From JAJRZX01 sp964472295 (GTDB taxonomy: Bacteria > Desulfobacterota > GWC2-55-46 > JADFVP01): a stretch of DNA of 8,198 nt. Within the stretch, counting starts at the first letter, position 1; each line of letters opens with the position of its first letter. A model generated the notes under the pieces. That model was not told where the DNA came from, did not search any database, and was given only the letters and a program-made list of their open reading frames with translations. Shown in pieces: positions 1-5,936 of the stretch. The stretch lies in assembly GCA_964472295.1 (NCBI GenBank), contig CAYYJQ010000064.1, forward strand, positions 1-8,198. The letters run 5' to 3'. Both the position numbers and the translations under genes were made by a program.

Positions 1-11
1 GTGGTGTGGGA

Positions 12-36
12 GGACGGCGGGGGCAACCCCGCCTCC
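12..36 (+). terminator. GC-rich hairpin with GCAA tetraloop, possible terminator
   Basis: GGCGGGG (16-22) pairs perfectly with CCCCGCC (27-33) around a GCAA loop, a GNRA-type tetraloop in plus-strand RNA. GGA (12-14) and TCC (34-36) extend the stem past one bulged C. The plus-strand flank is loosely T-rich (ATTTCTTTG, then a TTTTTT run from about 59), so it could end a plus-strand transcript entering from before the window. The T-tract is not adjacent, so this is a weak terminator call; the hairpin itself is clear. Confidence 0.35.
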
Positions 37-122
37 TACCCGATTTCTTTGTCTTGCTTTTTTACAGGCAGTGCATTTTTTTTTGCCGGGTTGCGTATAG
101 TCTCCACCCATTCTTGTCTTTT

Positions 123-139
123 GGCGGGCAGAGCCCGCC
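123..139. other. Perfect 7-bp GC hairpin
   Basis: GGCGGGC (123-129) and GCCCGCC (133-139) form a perfect stem around AGA. On the plus strand it is followed within a few bases by TTGGTTTTCTTT, so a weak plus-strand terminator is possible. It lies in the non-coding stretch 1-274, where I see no credible gene. Confidence 0.35.
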
Positions 140-230
140 CATTGGTTTTCTTTGACACAGCCACCTTGGCGGCAAATTGTTCCTCTCGCGGTTTCAGTCC
201 CCTGAGCCACGGAAACAAGGCCGCCCGATT

Positions 231-259
231 AAAAAACTTTCTTTTTTCCAAAAGAAAGT
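231..259 (-). terminator. Probable intrinsic terminator of the superoxide dismutase gene
   Basis: Read on the minus strand, ACTTTCTTTT (259-250), a GGAA loop, and AAAAGAAAGT (245-236) make a perfect 10-bp stem, and the stem end runs into a T-tract (236-231). It begins 15 bases after the stop codon of the minus-strand sodB gene. The stem is A/T-rich, so terminator strength is uncertain, but position, loop and T-run all agree. Confidence 0.6.
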
Positions 260-274
260 GGAAGGTTTTCTTCT

Positions 275-871
275 TCAGGCACCGAGGTTCGCGTTTACAA
301 AGTCCCAGTTAATGAGTTTCTCGACAAAGGCTGTGAGGTAGTCGGGCCGCCTGTTCTGGTAGTCGAGGTAATAGGCGTGCTCCCAGACGTCCACGGTCAG
401 GAGCGGCGTAAGTCCGCTGGCAAGGGGTGTATCGGCGTTGGCCGTCTTTGTTACCTCAAGACTTCCGTTACGGAGCACGAGCCAGGCCCAGCCGCTTCCG
501 AACTGAGTCGCGCCTGCGTTCTTCAGGGCCTCGACGAATTTATCATACCCGCCAAGGTCGGCGTTTATTTTTACGGCTATGGCCCCTGTTGGCTGGCCGC
601 CCCCGCCGGCCTTCATGCACTGCCAGTAAAAGGCATGGTTCCATGCCTGTGCCGCATTATTGAATAGGCCGGTCTTCTCGGCCTTTCCGGCTGTCTCTTT
701 TATGATGGCCTCAAGGTCCGCTCCTTCAAGGGCCGTGCCCTTTATCATGGCGTTGGTCTTGTCCACATAGGCCCTGTGGTGTTTGCCATAGTGGAACTCG
801 AGGGTCCGGGCGCTTATGAATGGGGAGAGGGCGTTATCGGCAAATGGAAGATCTGGCAGTGTAATAGTCAT
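275..871 (-). CDS. sodB: Superoxide dismutase, Fe type
   Basis: Converts superoxide to hydrogen peroxide and oxygen; probably cytoplasmic, since no signal peptide is visible. The 198 residues match the usual length of the Fe/Mn superoxide dismutase family. The expected metal ligands are visible: H27 (in FHYGKHH), H79 (in WNHAFYW), and D161 and H165 (in DVWEHAYY). Q75 in NNAAQAWNH is the active-site glutamine position typical of iron enzymes; manganese enzymes instead carry GGHxNH there and a Gln near NQDSPL, where this protein has ANADTPL. Iron is therefore the likely metal, although cambialistic use cannot be excluded from sequence. The ATG has a strong Shine-Dalgarno AGGAGGT six bases upstream. 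A promoter lies about 120 bases upstream and a hairpin terminator follows the stop, so the gene is probably monocistronic. Confidence 0.95.
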   Translation of the reverse strand: MTITLPDLPFADNALSPFISARTLEFHYGKHHRAYVDKTNAMIKGTALEGADLEAIIKETAGKAEKTGLFNNAAQAWNHAFYWQCMKAGGGGQPTGAIAVKINADLGGYDKFVEALKNAGATQFGSGWAWLVLRNGSLEVTKTANADTPLASGLTPLLTVDVWEHAYYLDYQNRRPDYLTAFVEKLINWDFVNANLGA

Positions 872-992
872 TTTTCTACCTCCTGATGAATAAGAGTTTG
901 GGGCGCCAATCCGCCCTTAAGGCGCTATTGCCGCTGATGCGTGGACATGACTCGAACTCGGATGGGCCGTGTTTATTTCGGGTGATATAAGT

Positions 993-1020
993 AGCATACT
1001 TCAAAAAGGGGTTTTGTCAA
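993..1020 (-). promoter_or_regulatory. Candidate sigma70-type promoter of sodB
   Basis: On the minus strand TTGACA (1020-1015) is followed after 16 bp by TATGCT (998-993). The predicted start near 986 gives a 5' leader of about 115 bases before the sodB ATG. The leader contains short GC-rich self-complementary stretches (GCGCC/GGCGC near 900-925), but I recognise no riboswitch or operator. Confidence 0.55.
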
Positions 1021-1056
1021 GGCAGGGACATGGATGGCGTGGGGCCGGGACGAGGA

Positions 1057-1515
1057 TTAGTAAGGCAGCCATTTTCTTGTCTTCTTTTTTTTACCTTTCA
1101 GGGGCGTGCACTCGCATGTGGCCGAGATATTCGAGCATATGATGTACCAGGGATTTTCGAGTTCAGGCATCTCGGTGTTTGCGGGTATGCGTTTACAGAG
1201 GGGCCTTCCGTGGTCCTGGTTCATGGAAACCCCTGTGCAGGCCATTATGCCCTGTTTTTTATCTTCCTTGCCGCAGTATGAAGTGCAATCGAGGGCCCAC
1301 TTTATCTGCTCTTCGGCCACTGCCGGGGTATCGGTTGCGCAGATTCCCACGTTCCATATGGCTGTCATGCAGGCTTCTCCCGAGGAGAAGGTCTCGCCGT
1401 TGGAGACCCATGGGTCATGGTAGTGTTTTGGAGGGGCACAGGTGTAATGGGCGCAGCCCGAGAGCGCCGCAATAATGATTAGGGTTACGGGTAAGAGTAT
1501 ACTGCGCATGGTCAT
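1057..1515 (-). CDS. Cysteine-rich lipoprotein of unknown function
   Basis: A 152-residue protein with a short charged N-terminus, a hydrophobic stretch (5-18) and a lipobox LSGC ending at C21, so it should be a lipidated, membrane-anchored protein. The mature part has ten further cysteines (26, 49, 59, 77, 81, 93, 107, 127, 134, 136), an even number in an exported protein, which suggests several disulfides. The C-terminus is lysine-rich (GKKKKTRK). No heme CxxCH motif and no domain that I recognise. Two in-frame ATGs two codons apart are possible; AGGA lies just ahead of the first and about ten bases from the second, so the start is uncertain by two residues. It precedes sodB on the same strand, but sodB has its own promoter, so a functional link is not shown. 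Confidence 0.8.
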   Translation of the reverse strand: MTMRSILLPVTLIIIAALSGCAHYTCAPPKHYHDPWVSNGETFSSGEACMTAIWNVGICATDTPAVAEEQIKWALDCTSYCGKEDKKQGIMACTGVSMNQDHGRPLCKRIPANTEMPELENPWYIICSNISATCECTPLKGKKKKTRKWLPY

Positions 1516-1553
1516 GGCTTCCTGTAATCTGGACGGGCCTGATTATCTACAGC

Positions 1554-1582
1554 ATTTTATCAGAAGCCCTCTCATACTTCAA
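1554..1582 (-). promoter_or_regulatory. Candidate promoter of the cysteine-rich lipoprotein gene
   Basis: On the minus strand TTGAAG (1582-1577) and TAAAAT (1559-1554) are separated by 17 bp, about 40 bases ahead of the start codon. Both boxes are one or two bases off consensus and the region is a plain intergenic gap, so this is plausible but not strong. Confidence 0.35.
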
Positions 1583-1649
1583 TGCGCGCTTTGCCTGTCC
1601 TGAGGAAAACGCGGGAATGCGGGCATGGACCGAGCCTTGCGTATTGGGC

Positions 1650-1677
1650 TTGACAAGATGGCCCGCCGGTATATTAG
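1650..1677 (+). promoter_or_regulatory. Candidate promoter of the thioesterase gene
   Basis: A perfect TTGACA (1650-1655) is followed by the A/T-rich TATATTAG (1670-1677). Using TATTAG as the -10 gives a 16-bp spacer; TATATT would give only 14. The -35 box is convincing, the -10 choice is not. Confidence 0.35.
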
Positions 1678-1769
1678 GCCTTTACTTTTTTTTGAAATAA
1701 GATACGGTTATCGCATGGATGTTTTTTCATCTCCGTTCACGGAATAAGACTTTAGAAGAGGCGCTTACG

Positions 1770-2129
1770 ATGGTAAATCACAAATTGGTCCTTCCCGAGC
1801 ATCTCAATCATTATGGGTATCTCTTTGGCGGGTATCTCCTTCGCTGGGTGGACGAGTTCGCCTATATAACGGCCAACCTCGACTTTCCGGGTCACAGGTT
1901 CGTTACCATAGGCCTTGAGAACGTGGTCTTCAAGAAGTCCATACGCATGGGCTCTGTCCTGAGGTTCGAGATAGACCTTGCCAGAAGAGGCAGGACCTCT
2001 GTGACCTACAACGTGAAGGTCTTCTGCGATTCCATCGAGTCGGGCGAGAAGACCCTTGTCTTCGAGAACCGCATAACCTTTGTAAATATCAATAAAGATG
2101 GCGCGAAAGAGGCCATAAAGGGCGCTTGA
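1770..2129 (+). CDS. Hotdog-fold acyl-CoA thioesterase family protein
   Basis: Probably hydrolyses acyl-CoA thioesters in the cytoplasm. From the chosen ATG the protein is 119 residues, a usual size for a single hotdog domain. The segment LNHYGYLFGGYLLRWVDE (residues 12-29) is the family signature: an Asn-containing loop, a GG turn, and the helix carrying the acidic residue (D28) that acts in YciA-type thioesterases. RRGRTSVTYNVKVF (about 74-87) fits the central strands. An in-frame ATG at 1719 would add 17 residues with no resemblance to the family and no ribosome site, whereas AGAGG sits about ten bases before 1770; I therefore use 1770. It appears to be a single-gene unit. Substrate chain length cannot be read from the sequence. 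Confidence 0.85.
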   Translation: MVNHKLVLPEHLNHYGYLFGGYLLRWVDEFAYITANLDFPGHRFVTIGLENVVFKKSIRMGSVLRFEIDLARRGRTSVTYNVKVFCDSIESGEKTLVFENRITFVNINKDGAKEAIKGA

Positions 2130-2296
2130 CGCGGTCATGGCGCCTCTCTTCCCGGCAGGTTCAGAGCAGTTTTCTTCTTTAGAAACCCTCCTCCCCGGTA
2201 AAGCGAGGTTATTGAAAATGGCGGCAAATCCTTCTGCCGTCTGAACGCCTGAGTGTTTGGGCTTCTCTTGAAACCTTGCACCCTTTAAAAAAAACC

Positions 2297-2328
2297 TTGA
2301 CCCTGAAGTATGCTTCAGGGTTTATAAT
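2297..2328 (+). promoter_or_regulatory. MerR-type promoter and operator of the mer operon
   Basis: TTGACC (2297-2302) and TATAAT (2323-2328) are separated by a 20-bp spacer, longer than the normal 17. The spacer contains a perfect dyad: ACCCTGAAG (2300-2308), centre TATG, CTTCAGGGT (2313-2321). An over-long spacer filled by a dyad with a 4-bp centre is the hallmark of promoters activated by MerR-family regulators, which twist the DNA to realign the boxes. The predicted transcription start falls at about 2335, next to the merR ATG at 2336. It is the only promoter seen for the downstream genes, so it should control all of them and merR itself. Confidence 0.85.
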
Positions 2329-2335
2329 CCCTATT

Positions 2336-2728
2336 ATGAAGATAGGCGAACTCTCAAGAGAGGCCGGTGTCCCGGTTGAGACGGTGCGGTACTACGAGAG
2401 CCGTGGGCTCATGCCAGGAGTTGCCCGCACAGAGGCCGGTTATCGCAAGTACACCTGCGAGGACCTCAGGCGACTTAAGTTCATCGTGCACGCGAAAGAC
2501 CTTGGTTTTACCCTCCATGAAATAGGGCTACTCCTCTCCATACGCTCTGATGGGAGCGACTGCGAGAGCGTAAAGGCCCTTGCCGAGTCCAAGGCCGCTG
2601 ATATGGGAGAGCGCATAAGGAAGATGACCCGCATGAGGGAGGTGCTCCTTGAACTTGCCAGAAAGTGCGGCCAGAGGGGCGGCCTTGACCCCTGTCCTAT
2701 ACTCAAGAGTCTGGAGGAAGAAGAATGA
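2336..2728 (+). CDS. merR: MerR-type mercury-responsive transcriptional regulator
   Basis: A 130-residue MerR-family regulator. The N-terminal winged helix-turn-helix starts IGELSREAGVPVETVRYYESRGL (3-25), followed by a dimerisation helix (about 77-108). The three Hg(II)-binding cysteines of MerR (C82, C117, C126 in Tn501) correspond to C76, C111 and C120 here, with identical spacings of 35 and 9. The CC pair typical of zinc sensors such as ZntR is absent, which favours mercury over zinc or cadmium. An extra C41 lies in the DNA-binding domain. An in-frame ATG at 2276 is rejected because the promoter lies between it and 2336. No Shine-Dalgarno is visible and the promoter's -10 ends eight bases before the ATG, so the mRNA is probably leaderless. 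The gene overlaps merT by 4 bases. Confidence 0.9.
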   Translation: MKIGELSREAGVPVETVRYYESRGLMPGVARTEAGYRKYTCEDLRRLKFIVHAKDLGFTLHEIGLLLSIRSDGSDCESVKALAESKAADMGERIRKMTRMREVLLELARKCGQRGGLDPCPILKSLEEEE

Positions 2729-3045
2729 AGGGTGAAAAGACTTCCATTATCGGGGCGGTGGTCGCCGGAGGGCTTGCCTCGGCCTGCTGCGTGGGGCCTC
2801 TTCTGGTGGTGCTCCTGGGCCTTGGCTCGGCAGGGGTTTTTGTGAAGATGGAACCACTGAGGCCCCTCTTCGCCCTTATTACCCTTTCGCTAATCGGCAT
2901 CGCGGGCTTTAGACACGTAAGGGGCAGAAGAGCGTGCGCCGCGGGCGGTTGCGCGCCCCGTAGGCCTGTCATGCTCTTTATCCTCGGCGGTCTCGCGCTC
3001 CTCCTCCTGCTGCTACCCTCGGTCCTGCCCTATATTATCGAGTAG
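2725..3045 (+). CDS. merT: Mercuric ion transport protein MerT
   Basis: Inner-membrane protein that carries Hg(II) from periplasmic MerP to the cytoplasm. The 106 residues form three hydrophobic segments (about 8-37, 45-62, 82-104), as in MerT. The vicinal pair C21-C22 in ASACCVGP is the first-helix mercury site. The second pair is C71 and C76 in the loop between helices two and three (CAAGGC), one residue closer together than the Tn501 pair C76/C82. MEPLRPLF (42-49) matches the conserved LEPYRPIF block. Its ATG overlaps the merR stop as ATGA, with GGAGG upstream, so the two are translationally coupled. It is about ten residues shorter than Tn501 MerT. Confidence 0.93.
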   Translation: MKGEKTSIIGAVVAGGLASACCVGPLLVVLLGLGSAGVFVKMEPLRPLFALITLSLIGIAGFRHVRGRRACAAGGCAPRRPVMLFILGGLALLLLLLPSVLPYIIE

Positions 3046-3060
3046 TAAGGGGGACTTATC

Positions 3061-3381
3061 ATGGGAAAATTATTAATAGTTGTCATGCTCGCCGTCCTCT
3101 CGGCCATGCCAGCAGGATACGCATTTTCAAAGGAGGCAAAGGCCGTAATGCACGTATCCGGCATGACCTGCAATATGTGTCAGATAACCATACGTCATCG
3201 CGTCATGAAGATGGAGGGCGTACTGAAGGCCGTTGTGGATAGAAAGACCAATACCGCAAGAGTGACCTTTGAGGACACTGTGCAGTCCGCCGGGGCCATT
3301 GCCGGTGCAATTACGGAACTTGGTTATCCGGCGGTCTTAAAGGAAAATGCAAGCATAAGCACTCAGGGAGGTACTAAATGA
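3061..3381 (+). CDS. merP: Periplasmic mercury-binding protein MerP
   Basis: Binds Hg(II) in the periplasm and passes it to MerT. The 106-residue precursor has a signal peptide (hydrophobic about 4-19, likely cleavage after AGYA, residue 21) and one heavy-metal-associated domain (about 27-95). The metal motif GMTCNMC provides C37 and C40; the sequence ITIRHRVMKMEGV after it and ELGYPA (88-93) fit the MerP fold. A C-terminal extension of about twelve residues (ENASISTQGGTK) is polar and looks unstructured. The ATG follows AGGGGGA by about eight bases, 15 bases after merT. It overlaps the next gene by 4 bases (ATGA). Confidence 0.93.
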   Translation: MGKLLIVVMLAVLSAMPAGYAFSKEAKAVMHVSGMTCNMCQITIRHRVMKMEGVLKAVVDRKTNTARVTFEDTVQSAGAIAGAITELGYPAVLKENASISTQGGTK

Positions 3382-3689
3382 GGACAAGGATAACGCTTGT
3401 ATACTTCAAGGGGTGCCCCAATGTGGAGAAGGCTCGCTCAACCCTCAGAGAGTTTCTCGCCGACCCTGCCATAGGAGATAAGACCTGGGACGAGGTGGAT
3501 ACACTTGACCCTCAAAGCCCGGCAGAACTTAGGGGCTTTCCCTCGCCAACGGTTCTCGTAAATGGCTTTGATGTGGTTACGGGCAGAAAGACCGCCGAGG
3601 GTAGAGGGGCCTGCCGTCTTGCCGGGGCGCCTGACCTTGAGACCCTGCGGAAGGGTTTTTTAAAGTACGGCAAAGGTGCCGCCCATTGA
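3378..3689 (+). CDS. Thioredoxin-fold protein of the mer operon, unknown function
   Basis: A 103-residue protein without signal peptide, so cytoplasmic. It begins with a strand and LVYFKGCPNVEKAR: one cysteine (C13) at the position of the first thioredoxin-type cysteine, with Val instead of Cys three residues on, so there is no CxxC. SPTVLVNG (56-63) carries the cis-proline P57 expected in the fold, and a second cysteine, C79, follows in GACRLAGAP. This YFxGCPN...SPTVLVNG...CRL pattern resembles small proteins often labelled thioredoxin-family or, loosely, alkylmercury lyase; I see no true MerB organisation. The overlap with merP (ATGA) and GGGAGG upstream show coupled translation inside the mer operon. 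A role in receiving Hg(II) or its thiol adducts after import, using C13 and C79, is inference. Confidence 0.8.
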   Translation: MRTRITLVYFKGCPNVEKARSTLREFLADPAIGDKTWDEVDTLDPQSPAELRGFPSPTVLVNGFDVVTGRKTAEGRGACRLAGAPDLETLRKGFLKYGKGAAH

Positions 3690-3740
3690 TGAGTCTTCTG
3701 GCCTCAAGGGCAGGGACGGTGAAAAATAAAGGAGACGCGC

Positions 3741-3944
3741 GTGAGACGTGAGACGCTCTTGAAGACAGGCATTATTGGTTCCATTGTCGCGGCCCTCTGC
3801 TGTTTTACGCCCGTTCTCGTTCTCCTCTTCGGGGCGCTCGGGCTCGCGGCGATTATGGGTTATCTCGATTATGTCCTCATGCCAGCGCTCATCATATTTC
3901 TTGCCATCACGGCCTATGCCTTTTTCATTAAAAAGCCCCGCTAA
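3741..3944 (+). CDS. merF: Mercury transport protein MerF, short form
   Basis: A 67-residue inner-membrane protein with two hydrophobic helices (about 8-34 and 43-62). It matches MerF closely in style: IIGSIVAALCCFTPVLVLLFGALGL, then GYLDYVLMPALIIF. The vicinal pair C20-C21 corresponds to the first mercury site of MerF. The usual second vicinal pair near the C-terminus (C71-C72 in the 81-residue protein) is missing: the protein ends KKPR just after helix two. No other frame past the stop encodes a CC tail, so this looks like natural shortening, not a single frameshift. Start is GTG at 3741 with AGGAG seven bases before it. The gap from the preceding gene is 51 bases without a terminator, so it should belong to the same operon. 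Confidence 0.85.
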   Translation: MRRETLLKTGIIGSIVAALCCFTPVLVLLFGALGLAAIMGYLDYVLMPALIIFLAITAYAFFIKKPR

Positions 3945-3995
3945 TATCCAGGACGTGTCTCTCTTTCCTGTAGCCCCCTCATCCTGCCTTACACG

Positions 3996-4025
3996 TTGAC
4001 AAGGGAAACTCAAAGATTGTATGAT
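3996..4025 (+). promoter_or_regulatory. Sigma70-type promoter of the Kelch-TPR lipoprotein gene
   Basis: A perfect TTGACA (3996-4001) and TATGAT (4020-4025) are separated by 18 bp. The predicted start near 4032 gives a leader of about 73 bases before the ATG at 4105. Because the -10 covers the ATG at 4021, that codon cannot be the start of a transcript from here. No intrinsic terminator is visible between merF and this promoter, so read-through from the mer operon remains possible. Confidence 0.65.
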
Positions 4026-4104
4026 GTTGTGGTCTTTTCCAGCGGCGAGACTCGCTGGTATTGGTCTTTTTGACTCAGACTCGAATTTCCGCCAGGGGGG
4101 GAGA

Positions 4105-5856
4105 ATGTTCCTTAAGAAGGTAGATGGCATAAGGGTTTTATTTTTTGTTCTCATCGCAGGGGTCTTTCTTGCCGCGGGTTGCTCCAGGGGGCCTGAAAAG
4201 GTGCCTGAAAAGACCGCAAGGCCCGCCTCTGCCGAGAAGGCCTCTGCTACTACGGAAAAGGCCGCCAGAGGCGGGGCCAGTACCCGGGCAGATGTAAAAT
4301 CCGGCAAAAAGATCTGGATAGAAAAATGGATATACGCAAGGCCCATGCAGAAAAAACGCGCCGGAGTGGCCGCCGTGGCAATAGGACGGCGCATCTACGC
4401 CATAGGGGGCGGCGAGTTTAGTAAAAAAGGGCTCAAGATATTCAAGAGCGTTGAGTACGCCGATGTACGGCCTGACGGGACGCTCAGCCCATGGAAGTAT
4501 TCTTCGCCCCTTACCCTGCCGCGCGTATACCCCGTGGCTGTTATCCACAAGGGTTATGTCTATGTCATGGGCGGAGAATCCCTTGACGAGGTATACACAG
4601 GGGCTGAGAAACAAAAACCGCCAAGACTCCTTAAATCCGTTGAGAGGGCGAAGATCAACCCCGACGGCACGCTGGGGAAATGGACCCTTGAAGATGTGAA
4701 GATGCACTTTCCGCGCCGCGGCGGCGAGGTATTCGCCGTTGGGAACTGGCTTTACGCGGGCGGGGGCTTTGGCGGAGATTTCCTAAACGATGTGGAACGC
4801 GCCCCCATAAACCCCGACGGGAGCCTGGGAAAATGGGAGGACGATAGTTTCTATAATCACGATAGATACATATCAGGCTTTGCGAGAAAGGGCCGGAGGC
4901 TCTATGTCATTGGCGGTCATGTGAACAGCCCGGAGAGGGCAATGGAGTCAGTGGAGACGGCCCTTGTCAGGCCCGACGGCACGCTCACGGAGTGGTCAGA
5001 GGCAAGCCCACTCTATACGAGGCGCTTCTTGAATACAGCCCTTGTCACAGGCAACACGCTCTATACTTTTGCCGGCCACAACACCATTAATCTTACGGCC
5101 GTCGAGAAGGCAAGGATACTGAAAGACGGAAAACTTGGCAAGTGGAGACCCGATACCGCGCTTAACGTACCGCGCCGCGCCGCGTCATCCGTGGTTGTGG
5201 GAAAGAGGATCTATGTAATAGGCGGCATGATAAAACCCATGGGGTTCTCTGATTCCGTGGACATTGTCGAGACTGCGGAGATACAAAAAGGAAAGAAACT
5301 CGGTAACTTCGTGGACGCCGCTTCCAGGGACGCGAAGGAGTATGAGGCTTTCAAGGGCAGCGTGCTAACGGACGCAAGGAACCATATATCCCACGGCAAG
5401 GCCTACTTCAAGAGAAAGGCCTATAAGAGCGTCCTCTTTGACGCAAAAGAGGCCCTCAAGGAATCCCCGGGACTTCCCGAGGCATATAACCTCATGGCGG
5501 ATACCTATTTCGCCATGGGGAAGAAGAAAGAGGCCAAGAAGGCCCTTGAAAAATCCCTTGAGTCAAGGGAGAATTTCTATGCACTCATGGGCCTTGCCTT
5601 TGTAGCCTTTGATAAAGGCGAGTTCGGCGAGGCAATAGGCTTTTACAGGCGCGCCGTGGCCCTTGAACCCGACTCAGTGCCAGCGCACTATAATCTTGGC
5701 TACGCCTACTTCAACGGTGGGTCCTATGACGAGGCGGCAAAGGAATTCAAGTGGGTCCTCTCGGTTCAGCCGGACATGAAGGACGCCGAACTATACCTCA
5801 AGATGAGCCTAAGACACGTGGGCGGAGAAGAGGGGAAGAAGATGGGGGAAAAGTAG
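4105..5856 (+). CDS. Lipoprotein with Kelch beta-propeller and TPR repeats
   Basis: A 583-residue exported protein. The lipobox LAAGC ends at C26, followed by a low-complexity Ala/Lys/Glu linker (27-65), so it should be membrane-anchored. Residues about 75-395 contain six Kelch-like repeats: the YxxGG-type turns are at 101-102, 156-157, 219-220, 270-271, 323-324 (AG instead of GG) and 373-374. They alternate with a second recurring block, VExAxxxPDGTLGxW (PDG near 123, 186, 237, 290; KDG at 340), consistent with a six-bladed propeller. Four TPR-like helical pairs follow (about 428-558; AHYNLGYAYFNGGSYDEAAKEF is the clearest). ATG 4105 has GGGGGGAG just upstream. Both domain types bind other proteins or polymers, so an envelope scaffold or assembly role is inferred; no enzymatic motif is seen. 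It has its own promoter, so a mercury link is not shown. Confidence 0.88.
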   Translation: MFLKKVDGIRVLFFVLIAGVFLAAGCSRGPEKVPEKTARPASAEKASATTEKAARGGASTRADVKSGKKIWIEKWIYARPMQKKRAGVAAVAIGRRIYAIGGGEFSKKGLKIFKSVEYADVRPDGTLSPWKYSSPLTLPRVYPVAVIHKGYVYVMGGESLDEVYTGAEKQKPPRLLKSVERAKINPDGTLGKWTLEDVKMHFPRRGGEVFAVGNWLYAGGGFGGDFLNDVERAPINPDGSLGKWEDDSFYNHDRYISGFARKGRRLYVIGGHVNSPERAMESVETALVRPDGTLTEWSEASPLYTRRFLNTALVTGNTLYTFAGHNTINLTAVEKARILKDGKLGKWRPDTALNVPRRAASSVVVGKRIYVIGGMIKPMGFSDSVDIVETAEIQKGKKLGNFVDAASRDAKEYEAFKGSVLTDARNHISHGKAYFKRKAYKSVLFDAKEALKESPGLPEAYNLMADTYFAMGKKKEAKKALEKSLESRENFYALMGLAFVAFDKGEFGEAIGFYRRAVALEPDSVPAHYNLGYAYFNGGSYDEAAKEFKWVLSVQPDMKDAELYLKMSLRHVGGEEGKKMGEK

Positions 5857-5936
5857 GTAAAGGCAGGGGATTTTACAGTTTTCTTAAAGTCCTTTGATTG
5901 GGTAGCCGGGTCTTGGGGGGTAAATTGCTCTCTTAT

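Noticed and set aside
36..251. Minus-strand open frame of 71 codons after sodB
   Set aside because: It would start with TTG inside the loop of the sodB terminator hairpin, has no ribosome site, and its Lys/Arg-rich product resembles no known protein.
943..965. tRNA-like GTTCGAGTC on the minus strand in the sodB leader
   Set aside because: The flanking bases do not form a T-arm stem, and no acceptor, anticodon or D arm can be found, so it is neither a tRNA nor a clear attachment site.
1719..1769. Upstream ATG of the thioesterase
   Set aside because: No ribosome site, and the 17 added residues do not resemble the hotdog family, whereas the ATG at 1770 is preceded by AGAGG.
2220..2241. Hairpin GGCGGCA/TGCCGTC after the thioesterase as a terminator
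   Set aside because: One wobble pair and no T-run after it on either strand; too weak to call.
4021..4104. Upstream ATG extending the Kelch-TPR protein by 28 residues
   Set aside because: The ATG lies within the -10 box of the gene's promoter, lacks a ribosome site, and would bury the lipoprotein signal peptide; 4105 has a strong site and starts the signal directly.
3660..4394. Minus-strand open frame of 244 codons opposite merF and the Kelch gene
   Set aside because: It overlaps two well-supported plus-strand genes and a promoter; its product has no recognisable domain, so it is a shadow frame.
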